DNA of 12,694 bases from Mariprofundaceae bacterium. Lineage in GTDB: Bacteria > Pseudomonadota > Zetaproteobacteria > Mariprofundales > Mariprofundaceae. The notes below the pieces were generated by a model that did not search any database, had not been told where the DNA came from, and saw only the letters and a program-made list of their open reading frames with translations. Positions 6,977 through 12,694 of the stretch are shown here, one piece after another. The stretch spans positions 1 to 12,694 of the forward strand of contig JAUZQL010000274.1 in assembly GCA_030950975.1 (NCBI GenBank), read 5' to 3'. Position numbers and translations under genes: made by a program. Within the stretch, counting starts at the first letter, position 1, and each line of letters opens with the position of its first letter.

Positions 6977-8107
6977 ATGAATACACTTGCTATCATTGCT
7001 TTATTAAGCACCATTGTTCTGGGCTTTTGGATTCTTTTAATTCGTCCATCTATCCATGATGAAAGTTCCCAAGAAGCTTACGACACATCGGATGAGCAAC
7101 GTGTCTCTGCGCTTTTGCGGGGTATTCATCATTTATTATCTGATAAACCAACATTAGCCTTACAAGATATGGTTGAAGTAGCTCGACTTCGATCTGAATC
7201 GACAGAAGTTTACATGGCATTGGGTGAGATGTTTCTTTCCCAAGGCGAAATTGGTCGTGCTGTGCGTATTCATCAAAATATATTGGCTCGCCCTAAAGTT
7301 CCTCAACCCCTTTATATTCAAGCTCATTTTGCTTTAGCAAACGATTTTCAAACAGGCGGACTCTTGGATCGTGCATTGCGGCATTATCAAAAAGTTTTAG
7401 ATGTTCAGTCCGATCACTTGGATGCCTTAATCGCTTCTTTACGCATTCGAGAAATGAGCCATGAATGGAAAGAAGCCGAATCTTTATTATCCCATATTGA
7501 ACGTCTTCAAGATCAGGATCATAGTCTTCATCGAGCTTATTTATGGGCAGAAATGGCCGAAGAAAGCTTACAACAAGGCGATTACACACAAGCACGTCAA
7601 TATGCTGAACAAGCATTGCAGATGTCCGATGATTGTATTCATGCTTACCTGATTATGATTACCCTTGAACTGGATGAAAAAAACATCTCAGCATTAAGCC
7701 AATATATCGATAAAATGTGTGATAAAAAAGAGGATTACCTTCATCTTCTTGTACCCATGTTACAGGCTGAACATCCCGAATTATTGATGCAATGTTGGCA
7801 ACGAAGTCACAATCATGAACTGGCTTTGACGTGGCTTGAAACACTTGCTCAAGAAAAAGAACATATTGAACTTGAACAAAACATCTCAATCAAACCTAAA
7901 CATTTGAGAGAATCTTTACGTTTAGCTGCGCTCGGAAAAATAGCTGATGATTGTTTGATTCAATATGCGCAAACATGGCGCACCTCCATGAAACGTTATC
8001 ATTGCGAGCAGTGTGGTATTGATGTTGTCGAGATGTATTGGCAATGCCCACAGTGTCATACATGGGGAACGAGTGTGCTGACAGAACAATATGACATCAA
8101 GGAGTGA
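6977..8107 (+). CDS. lapB: Lipopolysaccharide assembly protein B (LapB), TPR protein with rubredoxin-like domain
   Basis: A 376-residue protein, near the 389 of E. coli LapB (YciM). It starts with a membrane anchor (about residues 4-22). A long helical TPR-type region follows (about 40-290), with repeat cores such as ALGEMFLSQGEIGRAVRIHQ and ALRHYQKVL and a typical A-x2-Y-A-x2-AL at 206-214. A rubredoxin-like metal site comes last, with Cys343, Cys346, Cys357 and Cys360 in two CxxC pairs. In E. coli LapB is the adaptor that feeds LpxC to the FtsH protease, setting lipopolysaccharide levels, and the metal domain is required. All four cysteines are kept here, so the protein should be functional. 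It is 18 nt from lapA, and the stop lies within the ribosome-site region of pyrF. Confidence 0.93.
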   Translation: MNTLAIIALLSTIVLGFWILLIRPSIHDESSQEAYDTSDEQRVSALLRGIHHLLSDKPTLALQDMVEVARLRSESTEVYMALGEMFLSQGEIGRAVRIHQNILARPKVPQPLYIQAHFALANDFQTGGLLDRALRHYQKVLDVQSDHLDALIASLRIREMSHEWKEAESLLSHIERLQDQDHSLHRAYLWAEMAEESLQQGDYTQARQYAEQALQMSDDCIHAYLIMITLELDEKNISALSQYIDKMCDKKEDYLHLLVPMLQAEHPELLMQCWQRSHNHELALTWLETLAQEKEHIELEQNISIKPKHLRESLRLAALGKIADDCLIQYAQTWRTSMKRYHCEQCGIDVVEMYWQCPQCHTWGTSVLTEQYDIKE

Positions 8108-8109
8108 TG

Positions 8110-8796
8110 ATGAATAAAGAAGATTTTCGCCAACGTTTGATGGTGGCATTGGATGTGCCAAATGCACAAGAAGCATGGATAAAACGTGATCAACTCGCTG
8201 ACCATGTGGGTTGGTTCAAAGTCGGTTTACGTCTTTTTGTAGCTGAGGGTGCGCCTTTGGTTCGGACATTGCTCAAAACACACAAAGTATTTCTTGATTT
8301 AAAATTCCATGATATTCCGAATACGGTGGCGCAAGCGATTGAAAGCGCAGGGAACTTGGGTGTGCAAATGGTCAATGTTCACGCAGCAGGTGGGGCTGAC
8401 ATGCTTCAAGCCGCAGTGCAAGCTGCTTCTGCATTTCCTGATATGACATTAATTGCCGTAACCGTCTTAACCAGTGATTCGATGCCCGCAAAACAAGCCA
8501 ATGCACTGGCTGTAGAACGTGCCTTACTTGCCAAACAAGCAGGTTTGCACGGTGTGGTTTGCAGTGTTCATGAAGTTGCCAACATTAAACAAGCATGTGG
8601 GCATGATTTTATCACCGTAACTCCAGGGATTCGCTGGGGAAATCAAGATATTCAAGATCAAAAACGTATTGCTGACCCTGCCTTTGCGATTGAATCAGGT
8701 TCGGATTATTTGGTGGTTGGTCGCCCCATTATTCAAGCTGAAAACCCAGCCAACGCAGCTGATGAAGCTGTCAACATGATGACAAACAAGAGCTAA
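8110..8796 (+). CDS. pyrF: Orotidine 5'-phosphate decarboxylase
   Basis: A 228-residue OMP decarboxylase of normal bacterial length, which makes UMP in the last step of de novo pyrimidine synthesis. It shows ALD (13-15, Asp15), FKVG (36-39, Lys37), the catalytic DLKFHDIPNT (63-72, with Asp63, Lys65 and Asp68), MVNVHAAGG (87-95), VTPGIR (170-175) and VVGRPI (202-207) for phosphate binding. Three in-frame starts exist (GTG 8104, ATG 8107, ATG 8110). AAGGAG at 8099-8104 is spaced 5 nt from ATG 8110 and only 2 nt from ATG 8107, so I chose 8110. The lapA-lapB-pyrF order is the same as in E. coli. It is the last gene of the first + strand run; 83 bp separate it from sulP. Confidence 0.95.
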   Translation: MNKEDFRQRLMVALDVPNAQEAWIKRDQLADHVGWFKVGLRLFVAEGAPLVRTLLKTHKVFLDLKFHDIPNTVAQAIESAGNLGVQMVNVHAAGGADMLQAAVQAASAFPDMTLIAVTVLTSDSMPAKQANALAVERALLAKQAGLHGVVCSVHEVANIKQACGHDFITVTPGIRWGNQDIQDQKRIADPAFAIESGSDYLVVGRPIIQAENPANAADEAVNMMTNKS

Positions 8797-8879
8797 CATC
8801 AATCGATATACGCTTGCTTGCTAATAGCCTATGTATGTCCAACATGCGCGCACTTTTGATCTGATTCGCTGGAGATTCC

Positions 8880-10394
8880 ATGTTTGCCCTATATAATAAA
8901 CACGCCACAGGTGTGAAAGATGATGTTTTATCTGGATTGACTGTGGCGTTGGCTTTAGTCCCTGAAGCCGTTGCGTTTGCCTTTGTGGCAGGAGTTCACC
9001 CATTGGTGGGTTTATATGCGGCATTTATGGTCGGTTTAATCACCTCATTGATTGGTGGTCGTCCGGGCATGATTTCTGGTGCTACAGGTTCAATGGCAGT
9101 TGTGATGGTGGCATTGGTTGCAGAACATGGTGTGGAATATTTATTTGCCGCCGTTGTATTAACAGGTGTCTTACAAATTATTTTTGGTGCATTAAGGTTT
9201 GGGAAATTTATTCGCATGGTGCCTTATCCTGTCATGCTTGGTTTTGTGAATGGCTTGGCCATTGTTATTTTTCTAGCCCAACTTCCTCAATTTCAAGTGA
9301 ATGGTGTTTGGATGCAGGGCAATGATTTGTATGTGATGTTGGCGTTGGTTGTAGGAACGATGCTAATCATGTATTTCTTACCCAAATTGACGACAGCGAT
9401 TCCCGCAGGTCTGGTTGCCATTGTAACTTTATCGTGTGTGGTTATTTTTGGCGGTTTCGATACCAAAACAGTCGGTGATATTGCGCATATTGGCGGCAAC
9501 TTACCCTCGTTCCATATCCCTGATTTACCCATCAATTTTGAAACCTTATGGATTGTCTTACCCTATGCCTTTATTTTGGCAGGCGTGGGTTTGATTGAAT
9601 CTTTATTGACCATGAGTGTTATTGATGAAATGACACATACCCGAGGACAAGGCAATCGCGTATCCATTGGGCAAGGCACTGCCAATGTGGTCAGTGGATT
9701 TTTTGGTAGTATGGGTGGCTGTGCCATGATTGGTCAGTCCATGATTAACATTTCATCGGGTGGTTTACGCAATCTTTCGGGTATTGCTGCTTCTTTATTT
9801 TTACTTTCCTTTATTTTATTTACCAATGAACTCATTGAAATGATTCCTGTTGCTGTCTTGGTTGGTATTATGTTTATGGTGGTCATCGGAACCTTTGAAT
9901 GGGGAAGTTTTAACCTCATCAATAAAATGCCGCGTGAAGATTTATTTGTTGGAATACTTGTCACAGTGGTGACTGTTTTCACTGATTTAGCGATGGCTGT
10001 TATTATTGGTGTGATTGCCACTGCTTTAATGTTTGCGTGGAAACAAGCCAAACATATTCGTGCTGTTATCACCCAAGAGGATGAAACCAAAGTCTATACC
10101 ATTCAGGGGCCATTATTTTTCGCATCGATTCACCCCTTTAATCAATTGTTTGATGTGGAGAACGATCCACAACATATTATCATTAGTTTTGCCCAGTCAC
10201 GGGTTGCCGATCATTCCGCTATTGAAGCGATTGATGCCTTAGCTGAAAAATATAAGAAAGCAGGAAAAAACTTACAAATTCGCCATTTAAGTAAAGAGTG
10301 CCGTCAATTATTGAAAAAAGCTGGCAGCTTGGTGAAGGTCAATGTTCAAGAAGATCCTGATTATCATGTTGCCGATGATCGTTTGGCAAAATAA
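8880..10394 (+). CDS. SulP-family inorganic anion transporter with STAS domain
   Basis: A 504-residue SulP (SLC26-like) membrane transporter. The N-terminal block GLTVALALVPEAVAFA (19-34), the region YPVMLGFVNGLAIVI (116-130), FILAGVGLIESLLT (231-244) and the block around GFFGSMGGCAMIGQS (273-287) match conserved stretches of this family. There are about 10 to 14 hydrophobic segments up to residue 385. A cytoplasmic STAS domain follows at about 400-485, with GPLFFAS (410-416) and the RVADHSA motif (441-447). Family members move sulfate, bicarbonate or other anions, often with Na+ or H+. The substrate cannot be read from the sequence. BicA-type bicarbonate uptake is possible, but no carbonic anhydrase or sulfate-assimilation gene is nearby. 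GGAG at 8871-8874 sets the start. Two small membrane-protein genes follow closely. Confidence 0.9.
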   Translation: MFALYNKHATGVKDDVLSGLTVALALVPEAVAFAFVAGVHPLVGLYAAFMVGLITSLIGGRPGMISGATGSMAVVMVALVAEHGVEYLFAAVVLTGVLQIIFGALRFGKFIRMVPYPVMLGFVNGLAIVIFLAQLPQFQVNGVWMQGNDLYVMLALVVGTMLIMYFLPKLTTAIPAGLVAIVTLSCVVIFGGFDTKTVGDIAHIGGNLPSFHIPDLPINFETLWIVLPYAFILAGVGLIESLLTMSVIDEMTHTRGQGNRVSIGQGTANVVSGFFGSMGGCAMIGQSMINISSGGLRNLSGIAASLFLLSFILFTNELIEMIPVAVLVGIMFMVVIGTFEWGSFNLINKMPREDLFVGILVTVVTVFTDLAMAVIIGVIATALMFAWKQAKHIRAVITQEDETKVYTIQGPLFFASIHPFNQLFDVENDPQHIIISFAQSRVADHSAIEAIDALAEKYKKAGKNLQIRHLSKECRQLLKKAGSLVKVNVQEDPDYHVADDRLAK

Positions 10395-10416
10395 CACGCA
10401 TTAAAGGGATTCAATT

Positions 10417-10821
10417 ATGGTCACAAGTGTTATCTTAGTTCTCATTAGTTTCGCTTGGTTGGCACTGGCTTGGTTTTTTAGAAATATACGACGTTTCCAT
10501 ATTCCAGCGATGATTTTATTGGTCGTTTTTGATCTGTTTTTTCCCGTTTATTTGTATCTTACCCATGATTGGTGGCAACGGCTTATTATTCACCAAGAAG
10601 CCCTTTCTTTTGCTGTATGGAGTCATTTAATATTCATCATTGTATTGTATTCCTTATATGTTTTACAAATCATGGCAGGGCGTGCTATGTTGCAAACAGA
10701 AGGTGCTGATTATCAAGCACATCAACATAACCACGCCAAACAATTTATTGGTATTGTGATTATCCGTATCTTGGTCTTTGCATCAGGTGCATTGTTGATT
10801 GTGCCAGCAGGTACGCAATAA
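10417..10821 (+). CDS. Small four-helix membrane protein, function unknown
   Basis: I do not recognise this 134-residue protein with confidence. It has four hydrophobic segments, about residues 3-21, 29-49, 62-86 and 108-128. It is unusually rich in histidines at the membrane edges (His28, 50, 59, 70) and in the last loop, where His102, 104 and 106 fall in HQHNHAK. The pattern FHIPAMILLVVFD in helix 2 and the four-helix layout recall DUF420/CtaM-like proteins of haem-copper oxidase assembly, but this is only a resemblance. The start is supported by AAAGGG at 10403-10408. It lies 22 nt after sulP and 13 nt before the next small gene, so all three probably share a transcript. It could be an accessory subunit of the transporter or a separate metal or haem protein. 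Confidence 0.75.
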   Translation: MVTSVILVLISFAWLALAWFFRNIRRFHIPAMILLVVFDLFFPVYLYLTHDWWQRLIIHQEALSFAVWSHLIFIIVLYSLYVLQIMAGRAMLQTEGADYQAHQHNHAKQFIGIVIIRILVFASGALLIVPAGTQ

Positions 10822-10834
10822 ATATGAGGGTTTT

Positions 10835-11071
10835 ATGACAGTAAAAAAGACATTCGATAACACCATTTGGAAACGCCTGATGAAACGCTATAGCATAGTG
10901 ATGCTATTGGGTCTCATTGTGACAGTTGTGATGGTTCTCTACATCAGAGAAGGTGCCGACACTTGGAAGATGGGCGTGTTATTATTGGGTGGCTTAGGCA
11001 TATTTGGTGGCTTTTTTGGTTTAGCTGTGTCTTTATTTTTTCACCTTTGGCATAGTAAAGAATCAGAATAA
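10835..11071 (+). CDS. Small two-helix membrane protein, function unknown
   Basis: A 78-residue protein I do not recognise. A basic N-terminus (KRLMKR, 13-18) leads into a hydrophobic segment at about 20-37. A short loop and a glycine-rich second segment (about 46-70, LLLGGLGIFGGFFGLAVSLF) follow, then a charged tail. The frame is open upstream to 10799, but ATG 10835, with GAGGG at 10826-10830, is the natural start and falls 13 nt after the previous stop. The two-helix hairpin could be a small subunit or modulator of the neighbouring membrane proteins, but nothing in the sequence shows this. Its last 9 bp overlap, tail to tail, the end of the K+ channel gene on the other strand. Confidence 0.7.
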   Translation: MTVKKTFDNTIWKRLMKRYSIVMLLGLIVTVVMVLYIREGADTWKMGVLLLGGLGIFGGFFGLAVSLFFHLWHSKESE

Positions 11072-11881
11072 ATCAACACTATCATCTTGATTACTTCCAC
11101 AAAAAGGGCAGTAACGATATTCAGATGAAATAGTTGTATTGCACTCCATACATTTGGTGTTCAAATGTACCATTCGACCAACACGCACAGAAATTACGGC
11201 TGTCACCATCGCAAACATACAAATGCCAATCAGAATAAGAAAAGCAGCTAATAATTTACCAAGCACGGTGTGCGGCACATAATCACCATAACCCACGGTA
11301 CTCATGGTCACTAAACTCCACCATGTCCCTTCAAAAGCATTCGGAAAAGTACTCGGTTCAACAATATAAATAATATTGCCAATGATGACTGAAATTAATG
11401 TGGTCGTGCCAAGCACTGCAAATAATAGTGCCAAAGAACCTGCAATCGATTCAAATAAATTCACCAAAAGGGGGAAATACATGGTAATTTTAAACAAACG
11501 AATCAAACGCAGTAAGCGAATCAAAATGGAACTATGCATACCAAAAATAAGCGGTAAGATTGTAATTAAATCAATGATACCATGAAAACTTTTGATATAT
11601 TTTAGTCGTTTACGGGCTGAAAAAACACGTAAAGCATATTCCAGTAAGAAAAAGTACAGAATAAAGGATTCCATGATGGGTAAAAAATCTTGAAGCATGA
11701 CATGGTAATCAGCAACGGTATCCAACATGGATAAAAAAACAGTAGCAACAATTAAAAGTAAAATAAAATAATTGGTGATGCGCCCTGCTAGCGATGACAA
11801 ATCAAAAAGATAATGATTTAATTTGCCTCGTAACAGAGAAATTATGTCTTGATGTGTCCCTGCTAATTCTTCACTTGACAT
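11063..11881 (-). CDS. Voltage-gated-type potassium channel with C-terminal zinc ribbon
   Basis: A 272-residue six-helix cation channel. The voltage-sensor part has S1 at about 36-54, S2 at 69-87, S3 at 101-115 and a clear S4 at 118-133, with positive residues every third position (Arg122, 125, 128 and Lys131). The pore module has S5 at about 146-172, a pore helix at about 183-193, the K+ filter TVGYGD (195-200) and S6 at 205-232. Cys244/Cys247 (CMEC) and Cys258/Cys261 (CPFC) form a zinc-ribbon knuckle pair at the cytoplasmic end, a possible metal- or redox-sensing gate module (inference). I chose ATG 11881. The frame is open to a TTG at 11896, which lacks a ribosome site, while AGGG lies shortly before the ATG. 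It likely conducts K+ across the inner membrane. It converges with the small membrane gene on the + strand and diverges from the nucleotidyltransferase. Confidence 0.88.
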   Translation of the reverse strand: MSSEELAGTHQDIISLLRGKLNHYLFDLSSLAGRITNYFILLLIVATVFLSMLDTVADYHVMLQDFLPIMESFILYFFLLEYALRVFSARKRLKYIKSFHGIIDLITILPLIFGMHSSILIRLLRLIRLFKITMYFPLLVNLFESIAGSLALLFAVLGTTTLISVIIGNIIYIVEPSTFPNAFEGTWWSLVTMSTVGYGDYVPHTVLGKLLAAFLILIGICMFAMVTAVISVRVGRMVHLNTKCMECNTTISSEYRYCPFCGSNQDDSVDLF

Positions 11882-11956
11882 ATGCCCTAACCTCAAAGAT
11901 GAACGTATAATTCAAATTGATAGCAAGAACATCGCCAGTTTTATTTAAGGAGTCCC
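11882..11956. promoter_or_regulatory. Divergent intergenic region with a TATAAT box
   Basis: This 75-bp gap separates the minus-strand channel gene from the plus-strand nucleotidyltransferase, so it should hold promoters for both. A perfect TATAAT is at 11906-11911 on the + strand, 45 bp before ATG 11957. No good -35 is at the right spacing: the exact TTGACA at 11875-11880 is 25 bp away. AAGGAG at 11947-11952 is the ribosome site of the + gene. The minus-strand promoter is not clear. Confidence 0.4.
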
Positions 11957-12637
11957 ATGTACATTGAGCATGCTATTATTTTGGCCGCAGGTTTGGGAAC
12001 ACGTCTTAAATGGCTAACTAAACATCAGCCTAAAGCGATGATGAAGATACAAGACGAGCCTTCGATTATTCATGTCATTCAACACTTAAGCCGACAAGGT
12101 ATTCGTCATATCGTCATCAATGTTCACCACCACGCTCAACAGTTGATGGAACTACTCGGGCATGGTGAACATTTGGGCATTCGCATTGATTTTAGCCATG
12201 AAAAACACTTGCTCGATTCAGGCGGTGGGGTTCGTACAGCCATGCAGTATTTACCCAAAAATGTGCCTTTTATCGTACATAATGCTGATATTATCACGGA
12301 TATAGACATTCAATCATTGTCTAGCCTTACTGCTCATCACACATGTGCGTTAGCAGTGGTGAACAATCCAAATCATCACCCTGAGGGAGATTTTTCATGT
12401 CATCACCATCAAATCAGCTTAACAGGGCAACCGCGTTACACTTTTTCGGGTGTTTCACTCTGGTATCCTGAAATCTTGCAAGCCTTTCCCTGCAATACCC
12501 CGTTTTCACTTGTCGATGTTATTCATAAGCAAATCAAACAACAAAGCTGTGAAGGTTTCATTCATCGAGGGCAATGGTTTGATATTGGGCGACCACGCGA
12601 TTTAATGCGTGCCAATCAACACTGGAGAGCATCATGA
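11957..12637 (+). CDS. MurU-like sugar-1-phosphate nucleotidyltransferase
   Basis: A 226-residue nucleotidyltransferase of the GT-A/NTP-transferase fold. It shows LAAGLGTRL (9-17), KHQPKAMMKI with the conserved Lys26, LDSGGGVRTA (86-95), the metal-binding HNAD (108-111, Asp111) and a C-terminal WFDIGRPRDL (207-216). Size and motifs match MurU (MurNAc-1-phosphate uridylyltransferase), which recycles cell-wall sugar to UDP-MurNAc in Pseudomonas and relatives. Mannose-1-phosphate guanylyltransferase-type enzymes are the alternative. The usual partner kinase AmgK is not directly upstream, where the divergent K+ channel lies instead. The start has a strong AAGGAG at 11947-11952. The stop overlaps the next start as ATGA. 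The protein is rich in histidine (HHH at 57-59 and 149-151), of unknown meaning. Confidence 0.8.
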   Translation: MYIEHAIILAAGLGTRLKWLTKHQPKAMMKIQDEPSIIHVIQHLSRQGIRHIVINVHHHAQQLMELLGHGEHLGIRIDFSHEKHLLDSGGGVRTAMQYLPKNVPFIVHNADIITDIDIQSLSSLTAHHTCALAVVNNPNHHPEGDFSCHHHQISLTGQPRYTFSGVSLWYPEILQAFPCNTPFSLVDVIHKQIKQQSCEGFIHRGQWFDIGRPRDLMRANQHWRAS

Positions 12638-12694
12638 TATTACACCCGCAATTAAAAGCTGATTGTATCGAGCTTGGTCAACTATCACTCTGCG
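12634..12694 (+). CDS. HIT-domain protein, N-terminus (3' partial)
   Basis: An ATG at 12634 overlaps the preceding TGA, with GGAG at 12624-12627 six bases upstream. The frame stays open to the window edge for 20 codons. The translation begins with HPQLKADCIELGQLSLC, which resembles the start of proteobacterial HIT-family proteins, where HPQLAxDC and then LGxFPLCRLLL are typical. HIT proteins are nucleotide hydrolases or transferases. The diagnostic HxHxH motif would lie beyond the edge, so the call rests on a short similarity recalled from memory. Translational coupling to the nucleotidyltransferase is likely. Confidence 0.55.
   Translation, partial: MILHPQLKADCIELGQLSLC

Noticed and set aside
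7293..7616. Minus-strand open frame of about 107 codons inside lapB
   Set aside because: It is fully antisense to a well-supported TPR protein, has no recognisable domain, and looks like a shadow frame.
11875..11911. TTGACA (11875-11880) plus TATAAT (11906-11911) as a perfect sigma-70 promoter
   Set aside because: The spacing is 25 bp, far from the 16-18 bp needed, and the TTGACA lies within the first codons of the channel gene. Only the TATAAT is kept as a candidate.
1..12694. A novel defence, mobile or biosynthetic system
   Set aside because: Apart from the two small membrane proteins, all genes belong to recognisable housekeeping or transport families. No transposase, integrase, CRISPR array, toxin-antitoxin pair or nuclease/helicase cluster was found.

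Overview
The window reads as a chromosomal stretch of a Gram-negative proteobacterium. Three things point there: genes for lipopolysaccharide assembly control (lapA, lapB), an integration host factor beta subunit (ihfB), and the pheA-hisC-tyrA-aroA-cmk-rpsA-ihfB order known from Beta- and Gammaproteobacteria and relatives. The DNA is moderately AT-rich by eye. I cannot name the genus; beta, gamma or zeta lineages all fit. Nearly all of it is housekeeping DNA. I see no CRISPR array, tRNA, rRNA, transposase, phage gene or recognisable defence system.

Positions 1-8796 hold ten genes, all on the + strand and tightly packed: the 3' end of pheA (ACT domain), hisC, tyrA, aroA, cmk, rpsA, ihfB, lapA, lapB and pyrF. 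Several junctions overlap (ATGA at tyrA/aroA and aroA/cmk; lapB/pyrF nearly abut). The first four supply the phenylalanine/tyrosine branch and the last steps of chorismate synthesis. Cmk and ribosomal protein S1 link to nucleotide metabolism and translation. The only large gap is the 346 bp between rpsA and ihfB. It contains a roughly 123-bp element, almost wholly self-complementary, that begins inside the rpsA stop codon, followed by two clean hairpins with T-tracts on the minus strand.

Positions 8880-11071 hold a SulP-family anion transporter with a STAS domain and two small membrane proteins I do not recognise, closely spaced and probably co-transcribed. A voltage-gated-type K+ channel with a C-terminal zinc ribbon lies convergently on the minus strand (11063-11881). 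Across a short divergent intergenic region from it, a MurU-like sugar-1-phosphate nucleotidyltransferase starts on the + strand (11957-12637). It overlaps by ATGA the start of a HIT-like gene that runs off the window.

The items most worth checking are the palindromic element after rpsA, the minus-oriented hairpins before ihfB, the uncharacterised membrane proteins behind sulP, and the channel's zinc ribbon. No convincing new multi-gene system is visible.
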